Assembly (NCBI GenBank): GCA_023953905.1
Contig: JAMLJA010000001.1
Coordinates: forward strand, 1-64,000
Reading direction: 5' to 3'
DNA: 64,000 bases
Source: Rhizobiaceae bacterium
GTDB taxonomy: Bacteria > Pseudomonadota > Alphaproteobacteria > Rhizobiales > Rhizobiaceae
Shown: positions 18,768-27,599 of the stretch, one piece after another
Layout: each line of letters begins with the position of its first letter
Position numbering within the stretch: position 1 is the first letter of the stretch
Translations under genes and position numbers: made by a program
The notes under the pieces: model-generated
The model's database searches: none
Told to the model about the DNA's origin: nothing
What the model saw: only the letters and a program-made list of their open reading frames with translations

Positions 18768-19028
18768 TTATCTGGGATATGTCCACGCACCGGGATTGAG
18801 CGAACCGACAATGCCGACTTCCGCAGTTGCCTCGCCTCTCGTCATCCGATCTGTCAAAATCTTACCACCTCGATGTCGCTAAACACAACCTTTCTCACTC
18901 GTTGATTATACGCTCGGCCCCAGGTGCCTTTAGTCGCGCCGACCGTAGGCTTCAGGGTCAACTCGAAGCTTAATGCCTTTCCAACAGGGTCCGCAAACTT
19001 CCAACTTGACAACTCGACAAGCGTTGGA

Positions 19029-19038
19029 TGTTATAACA
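19029..19038. promoter_or_regulatory. Palindrome TGTTATAACA in front of the aldehyde dehydrogenase gene
   Basis: Perfect 10-bp palindrome 31 bases before the dehydrogenase ATG. The same sequence recurs 77 bases before the gntR-type gene, with a near copy closer still. Palindromes of this size and A/T centre are typical of GntR-family operators, so it is a candidate site for the regulator at 22375. Inference from sequence only. Confidence 0.5.
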
Positions 19039-19069
19039 CTAAACAAACAGCATCTATTCAGGATGTAAG

Positions 19070-20560
19070 ATGGCTCATCAGCAACTTGCCCATCCATTCG
19101 TGGACCACCTAAAAGACGTTTCGCTCTTTCGCGACAAAGCATATTTGGGCGGGGAATGGGTGGATGCAGATAGCACCAACACAATCGATGTTATCAACCC
19201 CGCAACGAACTCCCTGCTTGGCAAAGTCCCAAACATGGGGGCCGCCGAGACGCGCCGCGCGATTGAAGCGGCGGAGGAAGCACGCCACGCCTGGGGGGCG
19301 CTAGCCGCAAAGGACCGTTCAACCGTACTACGGCGCTGGTTTGAACTGATGATCGAAAATCTTCCCGATCTCGCCAAGATCATGACTGCCGAACAAGGGA
19401 AGCCTCTTGCGGAAAGCCAGGCCGAAATCCGCTACGCCGCGTCTTTTGTTGAATGGTTTGCGGAAGAGGCAAAACGCGCCTACGGCGACCTAATCCCTGC
19501 CCCCCGTGCCAACTCCCGCATCATGGTGCTCAAGCAGCCGATCGGTGTTGTTGCCGCTATTACACCGTGGAACTTCCCGGCAGCAATGATCACTCGTAAA
19601 TGTGCTCCGGCTTTCGCCGCTGGCTGCTCGGTCGTTGTCAAGCCCTCTGAGTTCACACCATACTCTGCTCTTGCAATTACATATCTTGCCGAACGCGCCG
19701 GTATTCCAAAAGGGGTATTCAACGTCGTTACAGGTGATGCAAGCACCATAGGGGGCGAGATAACCTCAAATCCGATGGTGCGCAAAATCAGCTTCACCGG
19801 CTCCACCCGTGTTGGCAAACTACTCATGGAGCAGTCTGCCAGCACGGTGAAAAAAGTGGCAATGGAACTTGGCGGAAATGCGCCGCTTATCGTTTTCGAG
19901 GATGCCGATCTCGATGTTGCCGTTCGAGGGGTTGTCGACGCGAAGTTCCGCAATACTGGGCAGACCTGCATTTGCCCGAACCGCATCTTCGTGCATGAAT
20001 CTGTGCACGATGCCTTTGTCGAGCGCCTTTCGGCAACCGTCGGCGCCCTGAAGGTCGGCGATGGATTCGAAGATGGCGTGCAGCAGGGTCCGCTGATTAA
20101 CGAAGCAGCGGTATCCAAGGTCGAGCGTCATGTGGCCGACGCGCTGGGCAAAGGCGCCAGAGTTGCGATGGGTGGCAAGCGGCACAAACTCGGCAAGACG
20201 TTTTACGAACCTACAGTATTGACGGATGTTGACGCCTCGATGCTCTTCGAGAGCGAGGAGACCTTCGGTCCCGTCGCCCCGGTCCAGCGCTTCTCCGACG
20301 AGCAGAGCGTCATCAAGGCAGCGAATGCCACCGCTACGGGCCTTGCAGCTTACATCTTCACCCGCGATCTCGATCGCATGTGGCGGGTCGCCGAAAAGAT
20401 TGAAGCTGGGATTATCGGCATCAACGAGGGCATTGTATCCAACGAGGTGGCGCCCTTTGGCGGCGTGAAGGAGTCCGGCATCGGCCGCGAGGGCTCCAAG
20501 TACGGTATCGAGGAGTTTCTCGAGCTAAAATATGTCTGCATCACCCGATCGGCGGCCTAA
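19070..20560 (+). CDS. gabD: NAD(P)-dependent succinate-semialdehyde dehydrogenase-type ALDH
   Basis: 496 residues of the GabD/glutarate-semialdehyde dehydrogenase group. Catalytic Glu is in MELGGNAPLIVFEDADLD, catalytic Cys in FRNTGQTCICPNR, the NAD(P) loop is PWNFPAAMITRK, and FTGSTRVGK marks the Rossmann turn. The C-terminus FGGVKESGIGREGSKYGIEEFLELKYVC is typical of GabD. It may oxidise succinate, glutarate or aminoadipate semialdehyde. AGGA precedes the ATG. A TGTTATAACA palindrome lies upstream, linking it to the nearby GntR regulator. Convergent with the tartrate/D-malate-type dehydrogenase gene. Confidence 0.88.
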   Translation: MAHQQLAHPFVDHLKDVSLFRDKAYLGGEWVDADSTNTIDVINPATNSLLGKVPNMGAAETRRAIEAAEEARHAWGALAAKDRSTVLRRWFELMIENLPDLAKIMTAEQGKPLAESQAEIRYAASFVEWFAEEAKRAYGDLIPAPRANSRIMVLKQPIGVVAAITPWNFPAAMITRKCAPAFAAGCSVVVKPSEFTPYSALAITYLAERAGIPKGVFNVVTGDASTIGGEITSNPMVRKISFTGSTRVGKLLMEQSASTVKKVAMELGGNAPLIVFEDADLDVAVRGVVDAKFRNTGQTCICPNRIFVHESVHDAFVERLSATVGALKVGDGFEDGVQQGPLINEAAVSKVERHVADALGKGARVAMGGKRHKLGKTFYEPTVLTDVDASMLFESEETFGPVAPVQRFSDEQSVIKAANATATGLAAYIFTRDLDRMWRVAEKIEAGIIGINEGIVSNEVAPFGGVKESGIGREGSKYGIEEFLELKYVCITRSAA

Positions 20561-20691
20561 CGGCTCGTCGGAATAGCAACCTGCCGGCAAATGCGACGGC
20601 GGCCCCTAGACTGAAACCAGGCGGTTTGCCTGCGCGTCCGAAGCCCTAGCAAAACGCCGGTCACCTCCGCTCCTACACGCCGCTGACGCTC

Positions 20692-21732
20692 CTAATCGAG
20701 CGCCGCAAGCACCGCATCGGCAATCGTTTCCGTCCTTTCCTTGCCTGCCTCGACGCCAATACCCGACAAGGTGGTGCGCTCGATGGCGGCCATGATACGG
20801 GCGGCAGCTTCGCCCTCGCCGAGATGATCCAGCATCATAGCACCGGACCAGATGGCAGCGATGGGATTGGCAATACCGAGATGGGCAATGTCTGGCGCAG
20901 AGCCATGAACAGGCTCGAACATGGACGGCGCGCTCCGGTCGGGATTTATGTTGGCGGACGCCGCGAAGCCAAGCCCCCCCTGTATTGCCGCACCGACATC
21001 GGTGAGGATATCGCCGAAAAGGTTTGAGGCTACGACCACATCTAGGCTTTCCGGTGCTATTACCATGCGCGCGGCCATCGCATCGATATGGTAGCTGGTC
21101 ACGTCAACGTCCGGATACTCGGCCGATATCTCCCGCGTGATTTCGTCCCAGAAAACCATTGAGTACTTCTGTGCGTTCGACTTGGTAACAGAGGCCAGAC
21201 GGCCACTGCGCGCGCGCGCCTGCTCGAAGCCGAACCGCAGGATGCGCTCCACACCCGCGCGCGTGAATATGGAGGTTTCCACCGCTACCTCGTTCACCGA
21301 ACCCTGATGGATGCGCCCACCTGCACCGGAATATTCGCCTTCCGTGTTCTCACGGATGCAAACGATGTCGAAGCCTTCGGCGCGCAGCGGCCCACGAACA
21401 CCCGGCAGTAGCCGATGCGGTCGAATGTTGGCGTATTGCACGAAAGCCTTGCGGATAGGCAGGAGCAAGCCATGCAGCGAAACGGCGTCCGGGACCTGCG
21501 CCGGCCAACCGACCGCCCCCAGCAGGATGGCGTCGAAGCCTCGCAGCGTCTCGATGCCATCCTCAGGCATCATGGAGCCCGTTTCCTTGTAGAAGGCACA
21601 CGACCACGGGAAGGTTTTGCCAGTGAGCTCGAAGATACCCGCAGCTGCTTTCTCGAGAACTGCCCAGGCAGCTTCGGTGACAGCGGCACCAATGCCATCG
21701 CCAGGGATGAGCGCGATCGAATAAGATTTCAT
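20692..21732 (-). CDS. Tartrate/D-malate dehydrogenase-type decarboxylating dehydrogenase
   Basis: 346 residues of the isocitrate/isopropylmalate dehydrogenase family, closest in wording to tartrate dehydrogenase (TtuC) and D-malate dehydrogenase (DmlA): IALIPGDGIGAAV, LLGAVGWP, the Arg cluster region ANIRPHRLLPGV, IVCIRENTEGEYSGAGG, and VVASNLFGDILTDVGAA with metal-binding Asps. FEPVHGSAPDIA near the C-terminus is the cofactor loop. Substrate among D-malate, tartrate and related 2-hydroxyacids cannot be settled by eye. Start 21732 chosen by comparison with the family; the frame extends 39 bases further. Confidence 0.88.
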   Translation of the reverse strand: MKSYSIALIPGDGIGAAVTEAAWAVLEKAAAGIFELTGKTFPWSCAFYKETGSMMPEDGIETLRGFDAILLGAVGWPAQVPDAVSLHGLLLPIRKAFVQYANIRPHRLLPGVRGPLRAEGFDIVCIRENTEGEYSGAGGRIHQGSVNEVAVETSIFTRAGVERILRFGFEQARARSGRLASVTKSNAQKYSMVFWDEITREISAEYPDVDVTSYHIDAMAARMVIAPESLDVVVASNLFGDILTDVGAAIQGGLGFAASANINPDRSAPSMFEPVHGSAPDIAHLGIANPIAAIWSGAMMLDHLGEGEAAARIMAAIERTTLSGIGVEAGKERTETIADAVLAALD

Positions 21733-21812
21733 AAGGGAGTCTCCAAGACACTCGAGAGAATTGTTAGGCAATGCAATCGATGCAGCGCCAAGCCATTTCA
21801 GTTCAGTTCAGT

Positions 21813-21959
21813 TCACGACTTTTCCACCCACCAATGGGCGATGTCGTCCAGCCGTTCGACCGCCTGGTGCCTGTGCCCTTCGGTAGTGTCGAGCGCTGGA
21901 CCAAAGGCGATACCGTCGCCAATGGCACCAACGATGAGGCCATTGTTATGAACGGCCCG
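21813..21959 (-). pseudogene. C-terminal remnant of a class III aminotransferase
   Basis: On the minus strand one frame reads RAVHNNGLIVGAIGDGI, then AFGPALDTTEG, then AVERLDDIAHWW and a stop. This is the standard C-terminal block of class III omega-aminotransferases (normally NGLIVRAIGDxIAFxPPLIIT...EIDE). Upstream in a different frame the text loses similarity, and no full gene can be assembled, so it looks like a truncated, frameshifted remnant. It lies between the dehydrogenase and gntR genes. Confidence 0.6.
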
Positions 21960-22287
21960 CAGGGCTCAGCCGCGATCGCTACGAGGCGCAGTCCGTCAAA
22001 GCCGGTCGTAACGAACCGATGACCGACAAGGCTTTCGACTTGTTCCACACAGGCGTGTTCGCACATATAGATTCCCCCGCCGTGGCCGACGATCAACTGA
22101 CGTCGAGATTCATGCGCGACGGCATCAGTATGGGGATGGAGTGGCTTGACGGCGTCAGCGTGCGTCAAAGAATTAGCGAGTTTGCCGCTCATGGGGTCTG
22201 TCCCATTTCGGATTGTCGCGCAAACCTTGATGCAACTTTCCGAAGCTCACACACCCGCAACCACGGAAAAACAACCAAAGCGTTTGG
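21960..22287. other. Gap upstream of gntR, probable decayed coding sequence
   Basis: About 330 bases with no intact gene. Short frames on both strands lack ribosome sites and recognisable motifs. It may hold further debris of the aminotransferase whose C-terminus is at 21813-21959, but I can align nothing convincingly beyond that point. Confidence 0.4.
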
Positions 22288-22297
22288 TGTTATAACA
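22288..22297. promoter_or_regulatory. Palindrome TGTTATAACA upstream of gntR-type gene
   Basis: Exact copy of the palindrome found before the aldehyde dehydrogenase gene, here 77 bases before the regulator's ATG. Flanks are also similar (GTTTGG before it, GTTGGA before the other). Candidate autoregulatory operator. Confidence 0.5.
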
Positions 22298-22344
22298 TAT
22301 TGAGACTGCCTAGTCATGATTTTGATGTCAAGCCGTTTGTTCGG

Positions 22345-22354
22345 TGTTATGCCA
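22345..22354. promoter_or_regulatory. Near-copy of the operator, TGTTATGCCA
   Basis: Eight of ten bases match TGTTATAACA. It lies 20 bases before the regulator start and 57 bases from the perfect copy (first base to first base), a spacing that could allow cooperative binding. Weak on its own. Confidence 0.3.
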
Positions 22355-22374
22355 GGTGCCGAGGTGGGGAGTTT

Positions 22375-23049
22375 ATGACGAACGGTACAATCCAAATCGA
22401 TAAGCTGAACTCGCCCGAACTCTCGCCCGTTACGCGGGCTATGCTCCACGAGCAGATTTATGAGATGCTGAGCCGCAATCTCATGATGGGGCGCTTCTCA
22501 CCAGGCCAGAAGCTTCCTCTAAGGGGCCTTGCGAAAAGCCTGGGGACCAGCCTCATGCCCGTTCGCGATGCGCTGCAAAGACTTGAGAGCGTTGGCAGTG
22601 TAGTCTTGACTCCTCAGCGAACCCTGATGGTGCCATTATTTACCTCTAAAGAACTGCATGACATCAGTGTCCTGAGAAAAGCCATCGAAAGCGCCGCTTT
22701 AGAGCGAGCTGTAGTCAACCGCTCAAAATATCAGCTCGATCAATTGAACGAACGCGTCAAGGATATCTGCAAGGCGGAAAAGAACAACGACATCGATCTC
22801 TTCCTGGAAGCGAACTATCATTTTCACATGATCATCGCTGATATGAGTGACCTGTCCTTTATACGGCAATCGCTTGAGCCCATCTGGATGAAGCTGGGCC
22901 CTACCGTTCGACAATCCGTCCCGGATGACGATCTCTTCCGCAGCTCAGCACAAAACCACATCGACATGTACGAGGCTATCGCGGCCAAAGATGGTGAAGC
23001 GGCCCTGAGGGCGCTGCACCGGGATATTTCGGAAGGCTACAGCTTTTGA
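22375..23049 (+). CDS. GntR-family (FCD) transcriptional regulator
   Basis: 224 residues. Winged HTH at about 20-85 (YEMLSRNLMMGRFSPGQKLPLRGLAKSLGTSLMPVRDALQRLE), then an all-helical FCD ligand domain with the family metal/ligand residues in ANYHFHMIIADMSD and the late QNHIDMYEAIAAKD. GGGGAG before ATG 22375 fixes the start. Neighbours are metabolic genes with a shared palindrome, so it most likely represses the aldehyde dehydrogenase gene and itself. The effector is unknown but should be a small carboxylate or amine-derived acid. Confidence 0.92.
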   Translation: MTNGTIQIDKLNSPELSPVTRAMLHEQIYEMLSRNLMMGRFSPGQKLPLRGLAKSLGTSLMPVRDALQRLESVGSVVLTPQRTLMVPLFTSKELHDISVLRKAIESAALERAVVNRSKYQLDQLNERVKDICKAEKNNDIDLFLEANYHFHMIIADMSDLSFIRQSLEPIWMKLGPTVRQSVPDDDLFRSSAQNHIDMYEAIAAKDGEAALRALHRDISEGYSF

Positions 23050-23339
23050 TGTGAGCGGAGGACGGCTCCTGACATTGCGCGACGGAAGTCCTCTATAAAC
23101 CGGGCTGTTGCGGGATCTGAACTGATCCGGCTCTGGCATGAGCACCTGTTTCTCCATTTTTCGAGAGATTCCCGTATTTCAATCTGGCCCTGTGCTTGCG
23201 GCGAAACCGCGCCGAGTTCCGGCGGTCGTCATCCGGCTCTCTGCCGGTCGAGCACAAGGGGATGACGGACTGATCCGTCACCCACCTCTTCCACTTGACA
23301 GGCCTGGCGTCAGCTCTCGCTGACGGATTCCAGCCTGGA

Positions 23340-24671
23340 TTACCCATCGACCGCACGGTTAACAGCACTTTCAATCGCGACCAGGAAACGATCCACATGC
23401 TCCTCCTCGCAGATCAGCGGAGGACGGATCTTCAACGTGTCCTCGTTAGACCCTGTCGTGCTGATAAGGACGCCGTTGTCACGCATCAGGTTCACGATGT
23501 TCAGGGCCATGGCCCGCCGCTCTGCCGCACCGGAATCCGGCAGTCCGATATCGACGCCAAAGAAAAGTCCGGCGTTTCGAATCTCGCCGATGCCGGCGGA
23601 TTTCGCCGCCAGGCTTTCCAGCCCTGCCCTCATCCGGTCCGCCATGGACAACACGCGATCAAGAATCTTGTCCCTCTGCAAGATGGTCAGAACGGCATCG
23701 GCGCAAGCGATGCCGATGGTGTTGCCGGCAAAGGTATTCGAATATCGAGCCGTGGCGCCGAAGTGGTCCATATGCGCCTTGCGTCCCACCACCGCGCCGA
23801 TCGGAAAGCCGTTGCCCATCGGCTTTCCAAGAGTCGCAAGGTCAGGCGCGATACCGTGCCGTTCGAAGCCCCACATGTGGGCGCCGGTGCGCCCAAAACC
23901 CGGTTGCACTTCGTCGGCAATCAACAGGCCTCCGGCTTCTCGCACTGCGGCCACCGCGCCAGCAATGAACCCTGCCGGATCCACCCAGACACCATCGCTC
24001 GAAAAAATACTATCGATCAGCAAGGCTGCCACGCCTGTGCCGCGTCTATTGAGGTCAGTGATCGCCGCGCGAACCTCCGCCTCGAAAAACGCCGCCGCCT
24101 CAGAAGGCGGCACGCCGGCCGGACCCGGCAGCCGGACCATTCGGACGGAGGGGCTGAGCTTGACAGCGTCGCCCAGATTAGGCGACACCATTGACGTCGC
24201 AGCGCTCGTGCCATGATAGGCATAGGTGGATACGATCACCCCATCGTTCCCGCTCGCCAGCTTGGCGATCCTCAGCGCCAGGTCGTTAGATTCGCTGCCC
24301 GTGCAGGTGAAGACGACCCGATCCAATTCACTTGGGAAAGTGGCAATCAGACGTTCAGCATAATTTACGAGCTTCGGCTCAAGATAGCGTGTATTGGCGT
24401 TTATCAGGCCAGCCTGCTTCGCCATTGCCGCGTTGACTTCGGGGTGGCAGTGACCGACACACGGAACATTGTTGTAGAAGTCCAGATAACGCCGGCCATC
24501 GGGATCATAAAGCCACATCCCCTCGCCTCGGACGAAATGCACGGGCCGGCGATACTGAAGTCGGTAGGAAGCCGCCAGAACACTATCTCGCCGTTTGATC
24601 AGCTCCGCTTCACGCTCTGGAACTTCGGCTTCTCCAGGTGTGTAGCGATTAGGCATCAGATCTGTTGACAT
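23340..24671 (-). CDS. Class III PLP enzyme, AGXT2L/phospho-lyase-like
   Basis: 443 residues. PLP aminotransferase class III fold: YLDFYNNVPCVGHCHPEV, NTRYL, CTGSESNDLALRIAK, the Asp of LLIADEVQPGFGRTG, and the Schiff-base Lys in LGKPMGNGFPIGAVV. The NNVxxVGHCHP and NTRYL wording is that of the AGXT2L group, whose characterised members are phospho-lyases (ethanolamine-phosphate, 5-phosphohydroxylysine) rather than transaminases. The gene directly upstream encodes an APH-fold kinase, the natural partner for a phospho-lyase. Start 24671 is chosen (GAGG upstream); longer frames exist. Substrate is inference. Confidence 0.85.
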   Translation of the reverse strand: MSTDLMPNRYTPGEAEVPEREAELIKRRDSVLAASYRLQYRRPVHFVRGEGMWLYDPDGRRYLDFYNNVPCVGHCHPEVNAAMAKQAGLINANTRYLEPKLVNYAERLIATFPSELDRVVFTCTGSESNDLALRIAKLASGNDGVIVSTYAYHGTSAATSMVSPNLGDAVKLSPSVRMVRLPGPAGVPPSEAAAFFEAEVRAAITDLNRRGTGVAALLIDSIFSSDGVWVDPAGFIAGAVAAVREAGGLLIADEVQPGFGRTGAHMWGFERHGIAPDLATLGKPMGNGFPIGAVVGRKAHMDHFGATARYSNTFAGNTIGIACADAVLTILQRDKILDRVLSMADRMRAGLESLAAKSAGIGEIRNAGLFFGVDIGLPDSGAAERRAMALNIVNLMRDNGVLISTTGSNEDTLKIRPPLICEEEHVDRFLVAIESAVNRAVDG

Positions 24672-24764
24672 GAGTTTCAACCTCGTTGACGAGGGGGCGT
24701 TTCCCTCGCTTATTGACATTGCTGTACCCGATCGAACGGCCATCCGCGCTGCCGGGTCCATGGT

Positions 24765-25874
24765 CTAACGAACGGCGCTATTCATTGCGCGGAGGACGGC
24801 TGTCTCGGCATCCGCTGTTGTCAGAGGCGCGAGAATGGACAGACCATGTTCTGCTCTGGCGACGTTCTTCATGATGTAAGCAGCGTCGGCCGGAAAGAGA
24901 TGGGACCGCCAATAGTTGATGAGGACCAGTGCGCTCTGTCGGGCACGAACCAATGCCACCAGCAATTGTGCCTCCCGGCGCGAAAGCGGCAGAACCGACG
25001 AATAGCCTGCAATGAGATACTCTGCGCCCCCCAAGGCAAACCCGGGATCTCGAACGAAATGGCTCGCGGCGATCGCGAGATCCTGGATCCGCGGTCCCCA
25101 GCCACCATCGCCGAAGTCGATGAACGCAATGCCATGATCGGTTGCGAGCATATTATACGGGCTCGGATCGTTGTGCGTGACCTGCCAGGAAACATCGTGC
25201 AGGCGATGCTCGATGGAATCCGCGTATTCGTGAATCGCAGAGCGAACCAGATCCGCGACCGGCGACAAGACGACATACTCTTCCAATTCCCGAAGCTGTG
25301 GCCAGCATTGGATATTCCACAGGACGGGCCGGTGCATTCCGGGTAAATCCAAAGAGCCAAGCGCTGAATCCAACGATGCCAGCGCCTGCCCAGTGCGATA
25401 AAGCAGGTCCTGCGACACAGCTGCCTGATGAGGCGGTTTACCCTCGAGTTTACGCTGCAGATAGCCGCACATGCCGCGCTCTTCAAACGTCAGGGTTCTG
25501 TCCAGTGTTTTCCGAATCTGTGGCACGACGAAACCCGTCGAGTTCGACAGAGCCGACATCGCTGCAGCCTGGAAACGGAAGCTATCTAAGGCCGCTGGCT
25601 CTGGCGACGTCTTGAGGATGAAGTGGTCGCCCGCGGGAACAACGACTTCCGCCGTATGCTCGACCTCCGACGACAAGACCTCGATCGTGCCCCTCAGGCC
25701 ATAATGACGCAAGAACGCATCGCCAAGCTTGCCGGCCTCAACACTGGGCGGCCTGATTGCAAGCACTTCGAGCGAATTGCGAAAGTAGGACTGCCCACTA
25801 TCCGACTCCGAGGACGCCGAGAACTCCGATGGTGCTTGGTCATCTCTGGCAAATTCATTACTAGTTGCGCTCAA
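24765..25874 (-). CDS. APH-fold phosphotransferase (kinase), possibly hydroxylysine- or ethanolamine-type
   Basis: 369 residues starting at TTG with GAGGAG six bases upstream. Kinase core: the nucleotide lobe HFILKTSP with the Lys, catalytic loop VTHNDPSPYNML (Asp and Asn) and metal-binding FIDFGDGGWG. The family includes aminoglycoside, choline, homoserine and hydroxylysine kinases. The placement 93 bases upstream of an AGXT2L-like PLP enzyme parallels the hydroxylysine kinase plus phospho-lyase pair known in animals and suggests activation of an amino-alcohol before elimination of phosphate. Substrate unproven. Confidence 0.85.
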   Translation of the reverse strand: MSATSNEFARDDQAPSEFSASSESDSGQSYFRNSLEVLAIRPPSVEAGKLGDAFLRHYGLRGTIEVLSSEVEHTAEVVVPAGDHFILKTSPEPAALDSFRFQAAAMSALSNSTGFVVPQIRKTLDRTLTFEERGMCGYLQRKLEGKPPHQAAVSQDLLYRTGQALASLDSALGSLDLPGMHRPVLWNIQCWPQLRELEEYVVLSPVADLVRSAIHEYADSIEHRLHDVSWQVTHNDPSPYNMLATDHGIAFIDFGDGGWGPRIQDLAIAASHFVRDPGFALGGAEYLIAGYSSVLPLSRREAQLLVALVRARQSALVLINYWRSHLFPADAAYIMKNVARAEHGLSILAPLTTADAETAVLRAMNSAVR

Positions 25875-25939
25875 AACACACTCCTCAATTCCAGGGTCGC
25901 GGGCGCACGCTCACGCCAAAGCGAAATCTGATGCCGTCA

Positions 25940-26467
25940 TCAAGCGGGCTCGAAACGCCTATCGTCACGCTCAGCCCGCGCCCGTTTCAACGAGCCGATG
26001 AAGAGTGGTAATGCGAGCTGCGCAAAAATGACCATTGGCCTCGTGTGCGCTTCAGAGAACTGTCTTTCGCGACCGAGCAGGTTGATTGACCCCAAGCTCC
26101 GGTCCTGCCAGACCACAGGAACGTTCATCACGCTCTCGCAGCCAATTGCCAGCAAAGCCTCGTGATCCGGAAATACTTCCCGAATATCCTCTCTTGAATA
26201 TCCGATATAGCACTGCCGGGCCGTCATGATGCGATCGGCCCAGAGGTCTGTCGGTATCGGCTTTGTACCGCCGATCGGGCTCACATCTTCCCGATTCGTA
26301 TAGATGCGAGTCATAACGCCACTAGGGTGGTCGAAACGGAGCGCTGTGAAGAGGATGTGATCAAATAGCCTTTTTGTCGTTGCCTCCAGAAAAGCTAGTG
26401 CCCTTTCCTCTGTCTCGGTTCGCGACAGCACCACTGCAAAGTCGTGAATAGCAACTGAATCGATCAT
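25940..26467 (-). CDS. Small GAF-domain protein
   Basis: 175 residues that are nearly all one GAF domain: an N-terminal helix (AVVLSRTETEERALAFLEATTKRLFDHIL), FTALRFD strand, the ESVMNVPVVWQDRSLGSINLLGRE strand-helix block typical of GAF, and a closing helix FAQLALPLFIGSLKRARAE. No output domain follows, so it may be a ligand-binding partner or a free sensor. It is 65 bases upstream of the kinase gene on the same strand and could be the first gene of that operon. Ligand unknown. Confidence 0.8.
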   Translation of the reverse strand: MIDSVAIHDFAVVLSRTETEERALAFLEATTKRLFDHILFTALRFDHPSGVMTRIYTNREDVSPIGGTKPIPTDLWADRIMTARQCYIGYSREDIREVFPDHEALLAIGCESVMNVPVVWQDRSLGSINLLGRERQFSEAHTRPMVIFAQLALPLFIGSLKRARAERDDRRFEPA

Positions 26468-26683
26468 TTGAATCTCATGTTTATTCCAAGACGCGATCCT
26501 GCAGCGTCGGCGAATTTAGGCGGGCCGATGTCCGGAACGTTGGAAATCGCTCCTTCAGCTCCAGCGTTCCAAGTGGGCGAGCGCTGGAGTGATGCGCTCG
26601 CCTCTGACTTCCCGCGATTTGCGCGATGCTGCGCCTTGCTTGATCAAGCGGCGTTGTGCGGCCCGCAATTCACTTGCGCATCG

Positions 26684-27406
26684 TCAGCCGTGCACTGCTT
26701 GTCGATGCGCGTCCACAAGGTCTGCCATGGAAGTGAAGCTGAAGTCGTAAGTGGGCATTTCACCAGGATGCATATTCGCACCATAACCCTTCTGCGCATG
26801 GCGGCGATTAATCCAGCAATTCGCGATGCCGAGCCGATTTGCGGGTTTATGATCGTGGAAACTGCTTTGCGCAGTATGCATGATCTCATGCTTTTCGATG
26901 CCCAATGTCTTCAACATCTCAAGCATATACTCGTAGTTGCGATCCAAAGGCTTGTAAGACCCAACGTCTTCCGCCGTATAAATCGCGTCGAACTCCACTC
27001 CAAGCTTCTCGTTCGACGCTGAAAAGCTTGCATTATCCACGTTCGACAGGATCACGAGCTTGTAATGATCCTTGAGATACTGAAGCGACTCCGCACTATC
27101 GGAGAATGCTGGCCAGTTCTTGACCGAGTGCCCATAGACCTCGCATTCCGCGTGTGTCACCGCGATGCCCCACTCCTCTGCCAAGCGCTTGTAGACGATC
27201 GACAGGAGATCGCAGTAGCGCATAGCCGGCGTCCAGTGTTGCTGGCTGGATTCATAGCGGGCATGGGCCTCCAGAATCTCATCGCGGCTCAAGGGTTTGG
27301 TCAAACGTGCAGTGAGCGGCGCCAGGGCCTCAATCATCCCTGTTTCCCAGTCGACAAGCGTGCCGTAGCAATCGAAGATCAGTGCTTTGAACTGAGTTAT
27401 TTTCAT
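26684..27406 (-). CDS. Haloacid dehalogenase type II-like HAD hydrolase
   Basis: 240 residues of the HAD superfamily. Motif I LIFDCYGTLVDWE supplies the nucleophilic Asp, motif II VILSNVDNASF the Ser/Asn, and motif III/IV are the Lys in SYKPLDRNYEYML and the acidic pair in GIEKHEIMHTAQSSFHDHKPA. The layout matches bacterial (S)-2-haloacid dehalogenase-type proteins. GAGG six bases before ATG 27406 sets the start; a TTG frame reaches 27418. It lies 193 bases after the TRAP large-permease gene on the same strand, so a shared role with that transporter is possible but not shown. Confidence 0.9.
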   Translation of the reverse strand: MKITQFKALIFDCYGTLVDWETGMIEALAPLTARLTKPLSRDEILEAHARYESSQQHWTPAMRYCDLLSIVYKRLAEEWGIAVTHAECEVYGHSVKNWPAFSDSAESLQYLKDHYKLVILSNVDNASFSASNEKLGVEFDAIYTAEDVGSYKPLDRNYEYMLEMLKTLGIEKHEIMHTAQSSFHDHKPANRLGIANCWINRRHAQKGYGANMHPGEMPTYDFSFTSMADLVDAHRQAVHG

Positions 27407-27599
27407 AGGTATCCTCAATATTTAGAGATGGCGGTTAAGTTTTCGGCCACACGCCGAGAAGCGCATCAACCTCTTGAGATGCGCGAAGAGGTATATTTCA
27501 GAGAAATTGGGAGCTTAACCCTGGTTCAGACGAGTGGTAGGAGCAGCAATCTACTGTCATCCAAGCTGCATCTAGGTCGTTGATACTTATTCATTCATG

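Noticed and set aside
22019..22303. 94-codon plus-strand frame before gntR
   Set aside because: Overlaps the GntR operator and promoter region, with no ribosome site or domain; considered aminotransferase debris or chance.
26559..26589. 8-bp inverted repeat CTCCAGCG/CGCTGGAG between the GAF and HAD genes
   Set aside because: Loop is 15 bases, no U-tract and no second copy; not enough to call an operator or terminator.
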